This document shows, piece after piece, positions 8,813-16,986 of a stretch of DNA of 64,000 bases. The DNA comes from an uncultured Sphaerochaeta sp. (GTDB lineage Bacteria; Spirochaetota; Spirochaetia; Sphaerochaetales; Sphaerochaetaceae). The notes under the pieces were generated by a model. The model made no database searches and was not told the origin of the DNA. It saw only the letters and a program-made list of their open reading frames with translations. Position numbers and translations under genes: made by a program. Positions within the stretch are counted from its first letter, which is position 1, and each line of letters opens with the position of its first letter. The stretch is taken from positions 248,001 through 312,000 of the forward strand of contig NZ_OY781939.1 in the NCBI RefSeq assembly GCF_963677315.1, in the 5' to 3' direction.

Positions 8813-9742
8813 ATGAAGAGTTTGCATAGACAGAAAGTCCTGAAAGAGAACCTCAGTTCCTATATGTTTCTGGTACCTTGGTTGCTGGGATTTTTTGTAC
8901 TTACCCTATATCCGATGTGTTATTCACTCTACCTTTCCTTTACCCAGTTCAATATCCGTACACCTCCTGAATGGATTGGGCTGAGGAATTATCTGGTCAT
9001 GTTTGCAGGAACCGATATACTTCCTCGTGATGATCGCTTCGTAAATTCGATGATCGTTACGTTCAAGTTTGTATTCATCTCAGTACCGCTGAAGCTGGTG
9101 TTCGCGTTGGCTGTAGCCATGCTTATGAACAAGAAGCTCAAGTTGATCCCTCTCTACCGTGCGCTCTACTATATTCCAACCCTCTTGGGTGGAAGTGTCG
9201 CCATAGCAGTCCTGTGGAGACGACTTTTTGCTGGAGACGGGGTGTTGAACATGATTCTGGAAAGAACACTGGGACTTGAGATGCTTCCTGCCTGGATATC
9301 GAATCCAAAGTATGCACTCTATACCTTGATTCTTCTTGCAATTTGGCAGTTTGGTTCACCCATGATCATATTCCTTGCAGGCTTGCAACAAATTCCCAGG
9401 GAGTTCTACGAGGCCTCCAGCGTTGATGGGGCAGGGAAGATTCGGCAGTTCTTTGCCATTACCCTTCCATCACTCTCCCCGATCATCTTTTTCAATTTTG
9501 TCATGCAAATGATCAGTGCATTCCAATCATTTACTCAAGCCTTTATTGTCAGCGGAGGTTCTGGAGGGCCTCTTGACTCAACGATGTTCTACAGCCTGTA
9601 TCTGTATATCAAGGGATTTGGGTTTGCTGAAATGGGATATGCAGCGGCAATGGCTTGGGTCTTGCTTATTATTATTGCTGGGCTTACTGCACTTTCGTTC
9701 AGATTCTCGGGTGCCTTGGTATCCTATGGAACAGGGGAGTAG
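8813..9742 (+). CDS. Sugar ABC transporter permease (MalF type)
   Basis: A 309-residue inner-membrane permease of the CUT1 family with about six hydrophobic segments. The cytoplasmic EAA loop, which docks the ATPase, reads EASSVDGAG with a downstream LP, near residues 200-222. It is the first gene of a three-gene operon. The second permease follows after 3 bases and the binding protein comes last, unlike the other three sugar operons in this window, where the binding protein is first. No ATPase gene is linked. The substrate is a sugar or sugar derivative and is not predictable from the sequence. Confidence 0.92.
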   Translation: MKSLHRQKVLKENLSSYMFLVPWLLGFFVLTLYPMCYSLYLSFTQFNIRTPPEWIGLRNYLVMFAGTDILPRDDRFVNSMIVTFKFVFISVPLKLVFALAVAMLMNKKLKLIPLYRALYYIPTLLGGSVAIAVLWRRLFAGDGVLNMILERTLGLEMLPAWISNPKYALYTLILLAIWQFGSPMIIFLAGLQQIPREFYEASSVDGAGKIRQFFAITLPSLSPIIFFNFVMQMISAFQSFTQAFIVSGGSGGPLDSTMFYSLYLYIKGFGFAEMGYAAAMAWVLLIIIAGLTALSFRFSGALVSYGTGE

Positions 9743-9745
9743 GGT

Positions 9746-10591
9746 ATGCTGAAAAGAAAAGAAAGAATCAACAGGCTGCTGCTGAATGCATTCATTATAG
9801 CCCTTGGGGTAAGTATGCTCTATCCGATTCTCTGGTTGGTCGGGGCCTCGTTTAAGCCCAGTAATATGATCTTCACTGACCCCTCACTTTGGCCAAAGGA
9901 ATTTACCACTGAGAACTATCCAGTAGGATGGAACGGCATAGGTATCGTAGGCTTCGATACGTTCTTCAAGAACTCCTTTACCATCTGCTTACTCAGTGCC
10001 TTGGCCAATGCAATGTTCTGTTCATTGACAGCCTATGCATTTGCCAGGCTGAAGTTTGCTGGGAAGAAGTACTGGTTTGCCATTATGATGATTACCCTGA
10101 TGTTGCCATCCCATGTTACGACAATTCCTCGTTATATTATGTTCCGCAACTTTGGTTGGATTAACACGTTCTTGCCTATTGTGGTACCGAAGTTCTTTGC
10201 TACTGATGCATTCTTTATCTTCCTGTTGGTACAGTTCATCAGAGGATTGCCGAAGGATATTGACGAAAGTGCGGTCATCGATGGATGCAGTAAGTTCGGT
10301 ATCTATACAAGGATTATCATGCCGCTCACGTTACCCGCCTTGATTACAACGTTATTATTTTCATTCTTATGGACTTGGGACGATTTCTTCAACCAGTTGC
10401 TCTACTTGACCAGTCCTGATAAATATACTGTCCCCATGGGACTGAGACTGTTTTTGGACGCTTCTGGCATGTCTTCCTGGGGGCCGATGTTTGCTATGTC
10501 TGTGCTTTCGCTCATTCCTGCATTCATTTTGTTTTTCTCCTTGCAGAAGTATTTTGTCAGAGGTATCGCTACTACTGGTATCAAGGGATGA
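9746..10591 (+). CDS. Sugar ABC transporter permease (MalG type)
   Basis: A 281-residue CUT1 permease forming a heterodimer with the product of the gene 3 bases upstream. It begins with a short cytoplasmic arm and has six predicted membrane segments. The EAA loop is in the MalG form (DESAVIDGCS, then MP) around residues 172-195. The C-terminus ends in the family-typical FVRGIATTGIKG. It lies between its partner permease and the binding protein at 10620 in one operon. Confidence 0.92.
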   Translation: MLKRKERINRLLLNAFIIALGVSMLYPILWLVGASFKPSNMIFTDPSLWPKEFTTENYPVGWNGIGIVGFDTFFKNSFTICLLSALANAMFCSLTAYAFARLKFAGKKYWFAIMMITLMLPSHVTTIPRYIMFRNFGWINTFLPIVVPKFFATDAFFIFLLVQFIRGLPKDIDESAVIDGCSKFGIYTRIIMPLTLPALITTLLFSFLWTWDDFFNQLLYLTSPDKYTVPMGLRLFLDASGMSSWGPMFAMSVLSLIPAFILFFSLQKYFVRGIATTGIKG

Positions 10592-10619
10592 TTGCATCCC
10601 AGAAACATAGGAGGTTTCT

Positions 10620-11897
10620 ATGAAAAAGACCTTATTGGTTTTGCTTTTCGTTTTACTGAGTGCTTCATTGGTTTTTGGTGCAGGCACCAAGGAACAAGCA
10701 GCAGAGACTGGGGAGACTACTGTCCGCTGGGCCTATTGGGGCAGTGGAGAGAGAGTCACCATCAGTCAGGAAGCCATTGATCTGTACGAGAGCCGAAATC
10801 CAGGAGTCAAGGTAAACCCTGAGGTTTCCGGTGGAGCTGGTGATCACTTTGTAAAAGTAGATACACAGCTTGCAGGTGGAAATGGTCCTGATATTATCCA
10901 GATGGGTGGAAACATTTACGACTATGCGGATGTGCTTCTCCCATTGGATCAGTATGCTGGAACCTTGTTGGATACTGCAGTTATCGACCCAAGTGCTGTT
11001 GCTAGTGGTACCATTGATGGGAAGCTTCTTGGCGTCTCTACTGGTGTTACGATGCCGGCATTGGTTTATAACAAGTCCATGATTGAGAGAGCAGGGGTTC
11101 CACTTCCAAAGAGATCCTTGACGTACGATGAGTTCCGTGACTATTTGGTATTGCTCAAGAGTAAACTGCCTCGTGGTGTTTATCCAATGCAGGATATTGG
11201 TGTTATGTCTACCAATTCCACACCATTTGGATACTGGACCCGATACAATGGTACTCCTCTCTACACTGCTGCTACCTCATCAACTGATGTAACTGCCTCT
11301 GATGCACAGAAGTACCTTGAGCTGTTTGCTGATTATCGTAAGAATGGTCTGGTTCCGCCACCAGATGTAGCCGCTGGATTTGCAGAGAACAATGCAGACT
11401 CTTCTGCTTTGATTGCTGGAAAGGTAGCCATTGGGTATCTCTATACCAACCAACTTGGTGGGTATCAAGCAGCAACAACTGATGAGCTTGAACTCATGGA
11501 GTTCCCAGGCGCTGCAGCTACCAAGGCTCTTTGGCAAGCACCAAGTCAGTTCTACACGGTAAACAAGGATTCCAAGAATCCGGAAGAAACGGTGAAGTTC
11601 ATCAACTTCTTGGTCAATGATCCTGATGCAGCCTTGATTCTTGGCAGCAACAGGGGTGCAAGTGCTTCAGCTTCTGCTCGTGCAGCCGGTGCAGCATCTC
11701 CAGCAGATCAGAAAGTGCTTGATTACATGCAGGTTGCTGGTCCTCACTCTTCAGCAGAGACTGATCATGTACCGAATGACACTGAGTTCAATAGCACACT
11801 CTTCCTGATTTATCAGAGAGTTGCCTTTGGTGAAATCACCCCTGCCGAGGGTGGCAAGCAGATTCGTGACTTGTTGGTTCGTCTGATCAACAAGTAA
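10620..11897 (+). CDS. Sugar ABC transporter substrate-binding protein
   Basis: A 425-residue family 1 extracellular binding protein. The signal peptide (about 1-20, ending LVFGAG) has no lipobox cysteine. The mature start reads WAYWGSGE, followed by the ANGPDIIQ-like segment GGNGPDIIQM. It captures the sugar and delivers it to the two permeases encoded just upstream. Its position at the 3' end of the operon is unusual for this window. The start ATG at 10620 follows GGAGG (about 10609). A U-rich terminator follows the gene. Confidence 0.92.
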   Translation: MKKTLLVLLFVLLSASLVFGAGTKEQAAETGETTVRWAYWGSGERVTISQEAIDLYESRNPGVKVNPEVSGGAGDHFVKVDTQLAGGNGPDIIQMGGNIYDYADVLLPLDQYAGTLLDTAVIDPSAVASGTIDGKLLGVSTGVTMPALVYNKSMIERAGVPLPKRSLTYDEFRDYLVLLKSKLPRGVYPMQDIGVMSTNSTPFGYWTRYNGTPLYTAATSSTDVTASDAQKYLELFADYRKNGLVPPPDVAAGFAENNADSSALIAGKVAIGYLYTNQLGGYQAATTDELELMEFPGAAATKALWQAPSQFYTVNKDSKNPEETVKFINFLVNDPDAALILGSNRGASASASARAAGAASPADQKVLDYMQVAGPHSSAETDHVPNDTEFNSTLFLIYQRVAFGEITPAEGGKQIRDLLVRLINK

Positions 11898-11912
11898 TCT
11901 CTGATTTTTACC

Positions 11913-11952
11913 AAGAGGGGAGGGCCAATACGGTTTCTCCCTTCTTTTTTTT
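11913..11952 (+). terminator. Rho-independent terminator after the first sugar operon
   Basis: A stem of AAGAGGGGAG with CTCCCTTCTT (one mismatch) encloses a 13-base loop and runs into eight Ts, 16 bases after the binding-protein stop codon. Confidence 0.8.
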
Positions 11953-12025
11953 ACAATTTTTGCAAACATAATCACCATTGGTCGACCTTTTTTAGCTGAC
12001 GTGTGGGAGGAAATAGGGTATATAT

Positions 12026-13093
12026 GTGTTTATGACTCCCCTCGACCAGAGAACCAAACGTTTCATCAGAAACTTGAAAGCTACCAGAATAATCTCAGCA
12101 TTGCTTGCCGTAGAACAGTTGATCTATGGATTATTCCTGATACAGCCAGGTACTCCTGTGAGAGCCCAATATTTCCTCAGTGCCTTTCTTATTTCATTTC
12201 TTTGTCTCATCAGCCTTGTGATAAGCAAGCCTAAAGAAACCATCTCTGGACTGGGTTATCCATTCTTTGAAATGCTGCCCCTTGCACTTGGGATGTTTAT
12301 TGCTCTCAATAGGATGTTTGCAAATAAAGGAATCCTCCTGAATATCCCCACGCTTTATCTAGCGTTCATCTACGGGGGAGCTGTTTTCTTTCTTCTGGAT
12401 TATGTCCAGTCTGGTATTCTCTATGGTACGTTCACCATTGCATCGATCGTTATGGTGAACTCGCATGCGCTGCTTGCAAACAATGTCCCTTTTCGTACGG
12501 ATTTTGTCATAAACAATGGTATTGCCTGGACTGTTTCGGCGCTCAACTATCGTTATTTTAGACAGGAACAAAAACATATCAGTCTTATCGAGGAACAGAA
12601 CCAGCAACTACGTATGCTCAGCGAACAGGATGCACTGACCGGTTTACTCAACAGACGTAAGATAGACAACATTATTTCAGAGCTATTGCAGAACAAGCAA
12701 GGTGGTTCTGCAGTATCGGCACTTATCCTCTTTGATCTTGATCATTTCAAACTGGTCAACGATACCTTTGGTCATCAACGAGGGGATCTTCTCCTGAAAG
12801 AAATCTCTGCTCTAGTAAAAGATCAACTACTGGAAGATGAATCACTTGCCCGTTGGGGAGGGGAGGAATTCCTCATTCTTACCAAACGTGATGGAAAGGC
12901 ACTCGCAGAATCATTACGAGAGAACATTGAGAAACACGTATTTGAACAGGTTGGAAAGATTACAGCCAGTTTCGGGGTCTCTCCCGTACTCCCTGATGAT
13001 TCCGAGGTCAAGATATTCCGTCAGGTAGATAAGGCCCTCTATCGCGCCAAGGAGATGGGGAGAAACCGTGTGGAACTGTTTAGGAACAGTTGA
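12026..13093 (+). CDS. Membrane diguanylate cyclase (GGDEF)
   Basis: A 355-residue protein with about six hydrophobic segments over residues 20-190, a short coiled linker (HISLIEEQNQQLRMLSEQDA) and a C-terminal GGDEF domain with the active-site form RWGGEEF (278-282). It should make cyclic-di-GMP at the membrane. No recognised ligand-binding domain is visible in the N-terminal half. Start choice: the GTG at 12026 has AGGG seven bases upstream, while an in-frame ATG lies at 12032. It is a single gene bounded by the terminator before it and a long non-coding stretch after it. Confidence 0.88.
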   Translation: MFMTPLDQRTKRFIRNLKATRIISALLAVEQLIYGLFLIQPGTPVRAQYFLSAFLISFLCLISLVISKPKETISGLGYPFFEMLPLALGMFIALNRMFANKGILLNIPTLYLAFIYGGAVFFLLDYVQSGILYGTFTIASIVMVNSHALLANNVPFRTDFVINNGIAWTVSALNYRYFRQEQKHISLIEEQNQQLRMLSEQDALTGLLNRRKIDNIISELLQNKQGGSAVSALILFDLDHFKLVNDTFGHQRGDLLLKEISALVKDQLLEDESLARWGGEEFLILTKRDGKALAESLRENIEKHVFEQVGKITASFGVSPVLPDDSEVKIFRQVDKALYRAKEMGRNRVELFRNS

Positions 13094-13320
13094 ACGTAAA
13101 CGAGTTACAGGTCCTATTGATCGTCTGGTAGCGCTTTCTCTCTTCCAGGAATGCAAGCACAGCTTCCTTCAGCATCTTCTCTGCATAGGGAGTAAATTCT
13201 CATTTGCTTGGAGAATGCCTTTCACTCTCCCCATTACCAGCATTCTCAGAGGTTTATGTTTTTCCCTTGCCTGTATTTTGGGAAAAATGGCTTGGTTATC
13301 CCAGCAATATAAGTTACAAC
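13080..13320 (-). pseudogene. Possible remnant of a broken reading frame
   Basis: Within the gene-free 13094-13837 stretch, the minus strand reads KHKPLRMLVMGRVKGILQ in one frame. After a single shift near 13200 it continues as TPYAEKMLKEAVLAFLEERK in another, ending at a stop at 13080-13082. Upstream of about 13320 the frame is closed by a stop. The amino acid composition looks protein-like, but I do not recognise the family. It could be chance. The rest of the stretch up to the promoter at 13733 shows no gene, RNA or repeat that I can support. Confidence 0.25.
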
Positions 13321-13732
13321 CTCAACTCAGTATGTCATAGTGATCTGATAGCCTGTGTGATTGTACTCGGGTGTTTATTGCATGTTCTGCTCCTTGTGTA
13401 GGGATTTACTTGTCGATAAGCACTTTTTCAACAAGTCATACACTGCCTCCTTTTTCATGGAACATGGTTCTGTACATACACCATTGAAGGGATCCTTTTA
13501 GCGATTTGTTTTTGGACGCTGCAAGTCGGATGATAAATCATGGCTCTGTATGTCTTCTAAGTGGTTAAGTCGGCAAAAACAATACTATTTTCTTGTCTTT
13601 ACCAAATCATTCTTGAATACAAGTGAACGCTTTGTTTCTGTGAGATTGGTTCTGTTACCAATAGAACAGTAGGAATGTAAAAGATTGTACTATGAGAAAT
13701 ATAATACTACTGAAAGATATATACGAATTAAG

Positions 13733-13761
13733 TTGACCGGTTTATAAAACCGGTTTAGTAT
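13733..13761 (+). promoter_or_regulatory. Maltose-operon promoter with embedded LacI-type operator
   Basis: TTGACC (13733-13738), 17 bases, then TAGTAT (13756-13761). The spacer is filled by two ACCGGT half-sites (13736-13741 and 13749-13754) forming a near-palindrome, with a perfect AAACCGGTTT at 13747-13756. A bound repressor would block RNA polymerase. The 17 bases 13746-13762 recur exactly, in reverse complement, at 56435-56451 beside a LacI gene. Confidence 0.8.
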
Positions 13762-13837
13762 AGAGATGTACCAAAGAAAATGAGGGGAGAAATCTTTCTC
13801 ACTAATGATCACGGTAACACCAAAGGAGAATGAATCA

Positions 13838-15181
13838 ATGAAAAAACATCTGTTTATTGCCTTACTAATTGCCATGGTGGCAATGGGGTCGGTTGCATTT
13901 GCAGCTGGTGCCCAGGAAGCCGCTCCCGCCAAGGAAGTGTATTTCTTGAACTTCAAGCCAGAAATTGCTGACGTGTACGAATCCAAGATTGCACCTGCTT
14001 TTGAGGAGGAGACGGGAATAAAGCTGAAGGTCGTTACCGCTGCAAGCGGTACCTACGCACAGACGCTCAAGAGTGAAATTGCAAAAAGCAATCCTCCAGT
14101 AATCTTCCAGACCAATGGACCTGTTGGATTGAAAGAGAGCAAGAGCTATACCGCTGACCTGAGAAACACTGATTTCTACAGCATCCTCAGCGACAAGTCA
14201 ATGGCTCTGACTGATGGTGAGAAGGTTCTGGCTATCCCGTACGCTGTTGAAGGCTATGGCATTATCTACAACGATGCAATCATGAGAAAATATTTTGCTC
14301 TTTCTGGCAAGGCTGTATCCATCTCCAGTGCAGATGAGATCAACAACTTTGCAACCCTCAAGGCAGTAGTTGAGGATATGACCAAGCACAAGGATGCCTT
14401 GGGTATCAAGGGTGTTTTTGCTTCCACCAGTCTGTCTGCAGGTAATCAGTGGAGATGGCAGACCCACTTGGTAAACGTTCCTCTCCATTTTGAGATGGTA
14501 GCAAGGGATATTCCTGCTGGATCAAGCGTCCCTGAACTTGAATTCACCTACAGTGAAAACATGAAGAACATCTGGGATCTCTATTTGAACAACAGCACCA
14601 CTGCTCCTGGCTTGCTTGGAAGCAAGAGTGTTGATGATTCAATGGCAGAGTTTGCACTTGGCCAGGCTGCCATGGTACAGAACGGCAACTGGGGTGCCAG
14701 TCAGATTCTTGGTGTCAAGGGTAACAAGGTTGCTGATTCCGACATAAAGTTCCTGCCCATCTACACTGGGATTGAAGGTGAGGAGAATGCAGGCCTGAAC
14801 GTTGGAACAGAAAACTATCTCTGCATTAACAGTAATGTAAGTGCAGAACAGCAGGAAATGGCTGACCAGTTCCTCGCATGGCTCTTTGCCAGCGAAACAG
14901 GCAAGCAGTTCGTAAAGAACGACCTGATGTTCATCACACCGTTCAATTCCTTCAAGGATAGCGAGCTTCCCACCGATCCATTGGCCAAGGAAGTCATCCG
15001 TTGGATGAACAAGCCTGGGGTCAACTCTGTTCCTTGGGCATTCTCCATCATCCCCAGTGAGGAGTGGAAGAACAAGTTCGGCGCAGCTCTTGCTGAGTAC
15101 AGCGTTGGTAGGATGAATTGGAACGAGGTTGAGAAGGTCGCTGTCGATGCTTGGAAGACTGAGTACGATTTGACCAACTAA
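13838..15181 (+). CDS. malE: Maltose/maltodextrin-type ABC transporter binding protein
   Basis: A 447-residue family 1 solute-binding protein with signal peptide (1-21, ending VAFAAGAQE). The chosen ATG at 13838 has GGAG ten bases upstream and begins the signal peptide; an upstream in-frame ATG at 13805 would only add a poor leader. The assignment to maltodextrin rests on context: the two permeases and 4-alpha-glucanotransferase (MalQ) follow in the same direction, and the promoter carries the operator also found at the GH13 gene. A stable hairpin separates it from the permeases, which typically keeps binding-protein mRNA more abundant. Confidence 0.88.
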   Translation: MKKHLFIALLIAMVAMGSVAFAAGAQEAAPAKEVYFLNFKPEIADVYESKIAPAFEEETGIKLKVVTAASGTYAQTLKSEIAKSNPPVIFQTNGPVGLKESKSYTADLRNTDFYSILSDKSMALTDGEKVLAIPYAVEGYGIIYNDAIMRKYFALSGKAVSISSADEINNFATLKAVVEDMTKHKDALGIKGVFASTSLSAGNQWRWQTHLVNVPLHFEMVARDIPAGSSVPELEFTYSENMKNIWDLYLNNSTTAPGLLGSKSVDDSMAEFALGQAAMVQNGNWGASQILGVKGNKVADSDIKFLPIYTGIEGEENAGLNVGTENYLCINSNVSAEQQEMADQFLAWLFASETGKQFVKNDLMFITPFNSFKDSELPTDPLAKEVIRWMNKPGVNSVPWAFSIIPSEEWKNKFGAALAEYSVGRMNWNEVEKVAVDAWKTEYDLTN

Positions 15182-15205
15182 TCTTCGTAGAAAACATGTT
15201 AGGAT

Positions 15206-15240
15206 AAACCGCCTACCTTCATTGGAAGGCAAGGCGGTTT
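15206..15240 (+). other. Intercistronic hairpin between malE and malF
   Basis: AAACCGCCT (15206-15214) pairs with AGGCGGTTT (15232-15240), and CCTTC/GAAGG forms an inner stem. There is no proper T-tract, so it is more likely an mRNA-stabilising or attenuating structure than a full terminator. Confidence 0.7.
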
Positions 15241-15264
15241 GCCTGTTTTACAAGGGAGTCCCTC

Positions 15265-16107
15265 ATGCAAAAGTCCATACAGAAATATTTTGCTTTATTT
15301 GCGCTTCCAGGTCTGATCTGCTTCGCTATTGCGTTTCTGATCCCAATGGTTATGGGGGTGGTTCTTTCCTTCTTCAAGTTCAGTACCGTAACGAATGCAA
15401 CCTTCAATGGCTTGGAGAACTACCGGAACATCTTCATTGATAAGGAGTTCCTTTCAGCTCTCTGGTTTACCATTCGTTTTACGATAGTCTCCGTGATAAC
15501 CATCAACCTTGGTGCCTTTGCGCTTGCGATGCTGCTTACCCGGGGTATCAAGGGGACAAACCTTTTCAGGACAGTATTCTTTATGCCTAACCTGATCGGA
15601 GGCATTGTCCTTGGTTGGATCTGGCAGGTAATCATCAATGGTATTCTTCTCAGGCAGGGAGTCACCATCGTCAATGATCCAAAGTATGGATTCTGGGGTT
15701 TGGTTGTCCTGATGAACTGGCAGAATATCGGATACATGATGGTCATCTACATAGCCGGTATTCAGAATATCTCTCATGATCTCATTGAAGCAGCACAGAT
15801 TGATGGAGCCGGAAGATGGACCATGTTGCGTTCAGTCATCCTTCCCTCGATCATGCCATCAATTACCATTTGTAGTTTCCTCACCCTTACGAACGGATTC
15901 AAGTTGTTTGACCAGAACCTTGCTCTCACAGCTGGTGCTCCTGGAAAGCAGACAGAGATGTTGGCACTCAACATCTTCAACACCTTCTATGGCCGCAGTG
16001 GCTTCGAAGGGGTAGGTCAGGCAAAGGCAGTACTCTTTACCATCTTGGTTGCATTCATTGCCCTAAGCCAGCTCCGTCTTACACGTAACAAGGAGGTAGA
16101 GGCATGA
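15265..16107 (+). CDS. malF: Maltose-type ABC transporter permease MalF
   Basis: A 280-residue CUT1 inner-membrane permease. It has six predicted membrane segments and an EAA loop EAAQIDGAG...LP around residues 175-197. The N-terminus is short, without the large periplasmic P2 domain of enteric MalF. AAGGGAG precedes the ATG at 15265. The stop overlaps the start of the next permease (ATGA at 16104-16107), so the pair is made together. The energising ATPase is not encoded nearby. Confidence 0.9.
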   Translation: MQKSIQKYFALFALPGLICFAIAFLIPMVMGVVLSFFKFSTVTNATFNGLENYRNIFIDKEFLSALWFTIRFTIVSVITINLGAFALAMLLTRGIKGTNLFRTVFFMPNLIGGIVLGWIWQVIINGILLRQGVTIVNDPKYGFWGLVVLMNWQNIGYMMVIYIAGIQNISHDLIEAAQIDGAGRWTMLRSVILPSIMPSITICSFLTLTNGFKLFDQNLALTAGAPGKQTEMLALNIFNTFYGRSGFEGVGQAKAVLFTILVAFIALSQLRLTRNKEVEA

Positions 16108-16946
16108 ACCTGCAAGCCAAAGCTAAACGGATTAATTATGGTTTGATCATAATCCTTTCCCTCCTTACCATTCTGTTTATCTCTCCAATCTTGGTCGTAT
16201 TGATGAACTCTTTTAAATCAAAGCTGTTCATTTCCAATGAACCATTTTCCTTTCCCAATCCTGATACCTATGCAGGAGGGGAGAACTATATTACAGGATC
16301 AGAGAAGATCAAGTTCTTTGATGCATTCGGCTATTCACTGTTCATCACTGTTTTCTCCGTGATCAGCATCTCATTGGTTACGAGCATGCTGGCATGGTAT
16401 ATAACCAGGGTGAAAACAAAGTTCACCAACTTTGTCTATTACCTGTTGGTGTTCTCCATGATCGTCCCCTTCCAGATGGTCATGTTTACGATGAGTAAAA
16501 CGGCCAATGTTCTTCATCTGGATAATCCAGTTGGCATTATCGTGCTCTATGTAGGCTTTGGTGCAGGACTGGGAACCTTTATGTTCAGTGGATTCATTAA
16601 GAGTATTCCCCTTAGCCTTGAAGAAGCTGCCATGATCGATGGGGCTGGGCCTGTAAAGACGTACTTCCTCATTGTCTTTCCGATGCTTAAGCCAACTGCA
16701 ATAACGGTTGCCATCCTTAATTCCATGTGGATTTGGAATGACTACCTCCTCCCTTACCTGACCATTGGAACAGAGTACAAGACAATTCCTGTTGCCATCC
16801 AGTACCTGAGAGGTGGCTATGGAGCGGTCGATATGGGGGCTATGATGGCAATGCTGGTCTTGGCCATGGTCCCGATCATTGCTTTCTATCTTGCAGCACA
16901 GAAGCACATCATCCGTGGTGTAGTTGCCGGCGCTGTGAAGGGTTGA
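16104..16946 (+). CDS. malG: Maltose-type ABC transporter permease MalG
   Basis: A 280-residue CUT1 permease partner of MalF. The EAA loop reads EEAAMIDGAG...FP near residues 173-196, and the C-terminus HIIRGVVAGAVKG is typical of MalG proteins. It is translationally coupled to malF by a 4-base overlap and followed 40 bases later by malQ, tying import to cytoplasmic maltodextrin metabolism. Confidence 0.9.
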   Translation: MNLQAKAKRINYGLIIILSLLTILFISPILVVLMNSFKSKLFISNEPFSFPNPDTYAGGENYITGSEKIKFFDAFGYSLFITVFSVISISLVTSMLAWYITRVKTKFTNFVYYLLVFSMIVPFQMVMFTMSKTANVLHLDNPVGIIVLYVGFGAGLGTFMFSGFIKSIPLSLEEAAMIDGAGPVKTYFLIVFPMLKPTAITVAILNSMWIWNDYLLPYLTIGTEYKTIPVAIQYLRGGYGAVDMGAMMAMLVLAMVPIIAFYLAAQKHIIRGVVAGAVKG

Positions 16947-16986
16947 TGACAATGAGAAGTACTTACCATGAGAGAGGTCTGCAAGG

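Noticed and set aside
13805..13837. Upstream start for the maltose-binding protein
   Set aside because: It adds MITVTPKENES before a normal signal peptide, and the ATG at 13838 has a well-placed GGAG.
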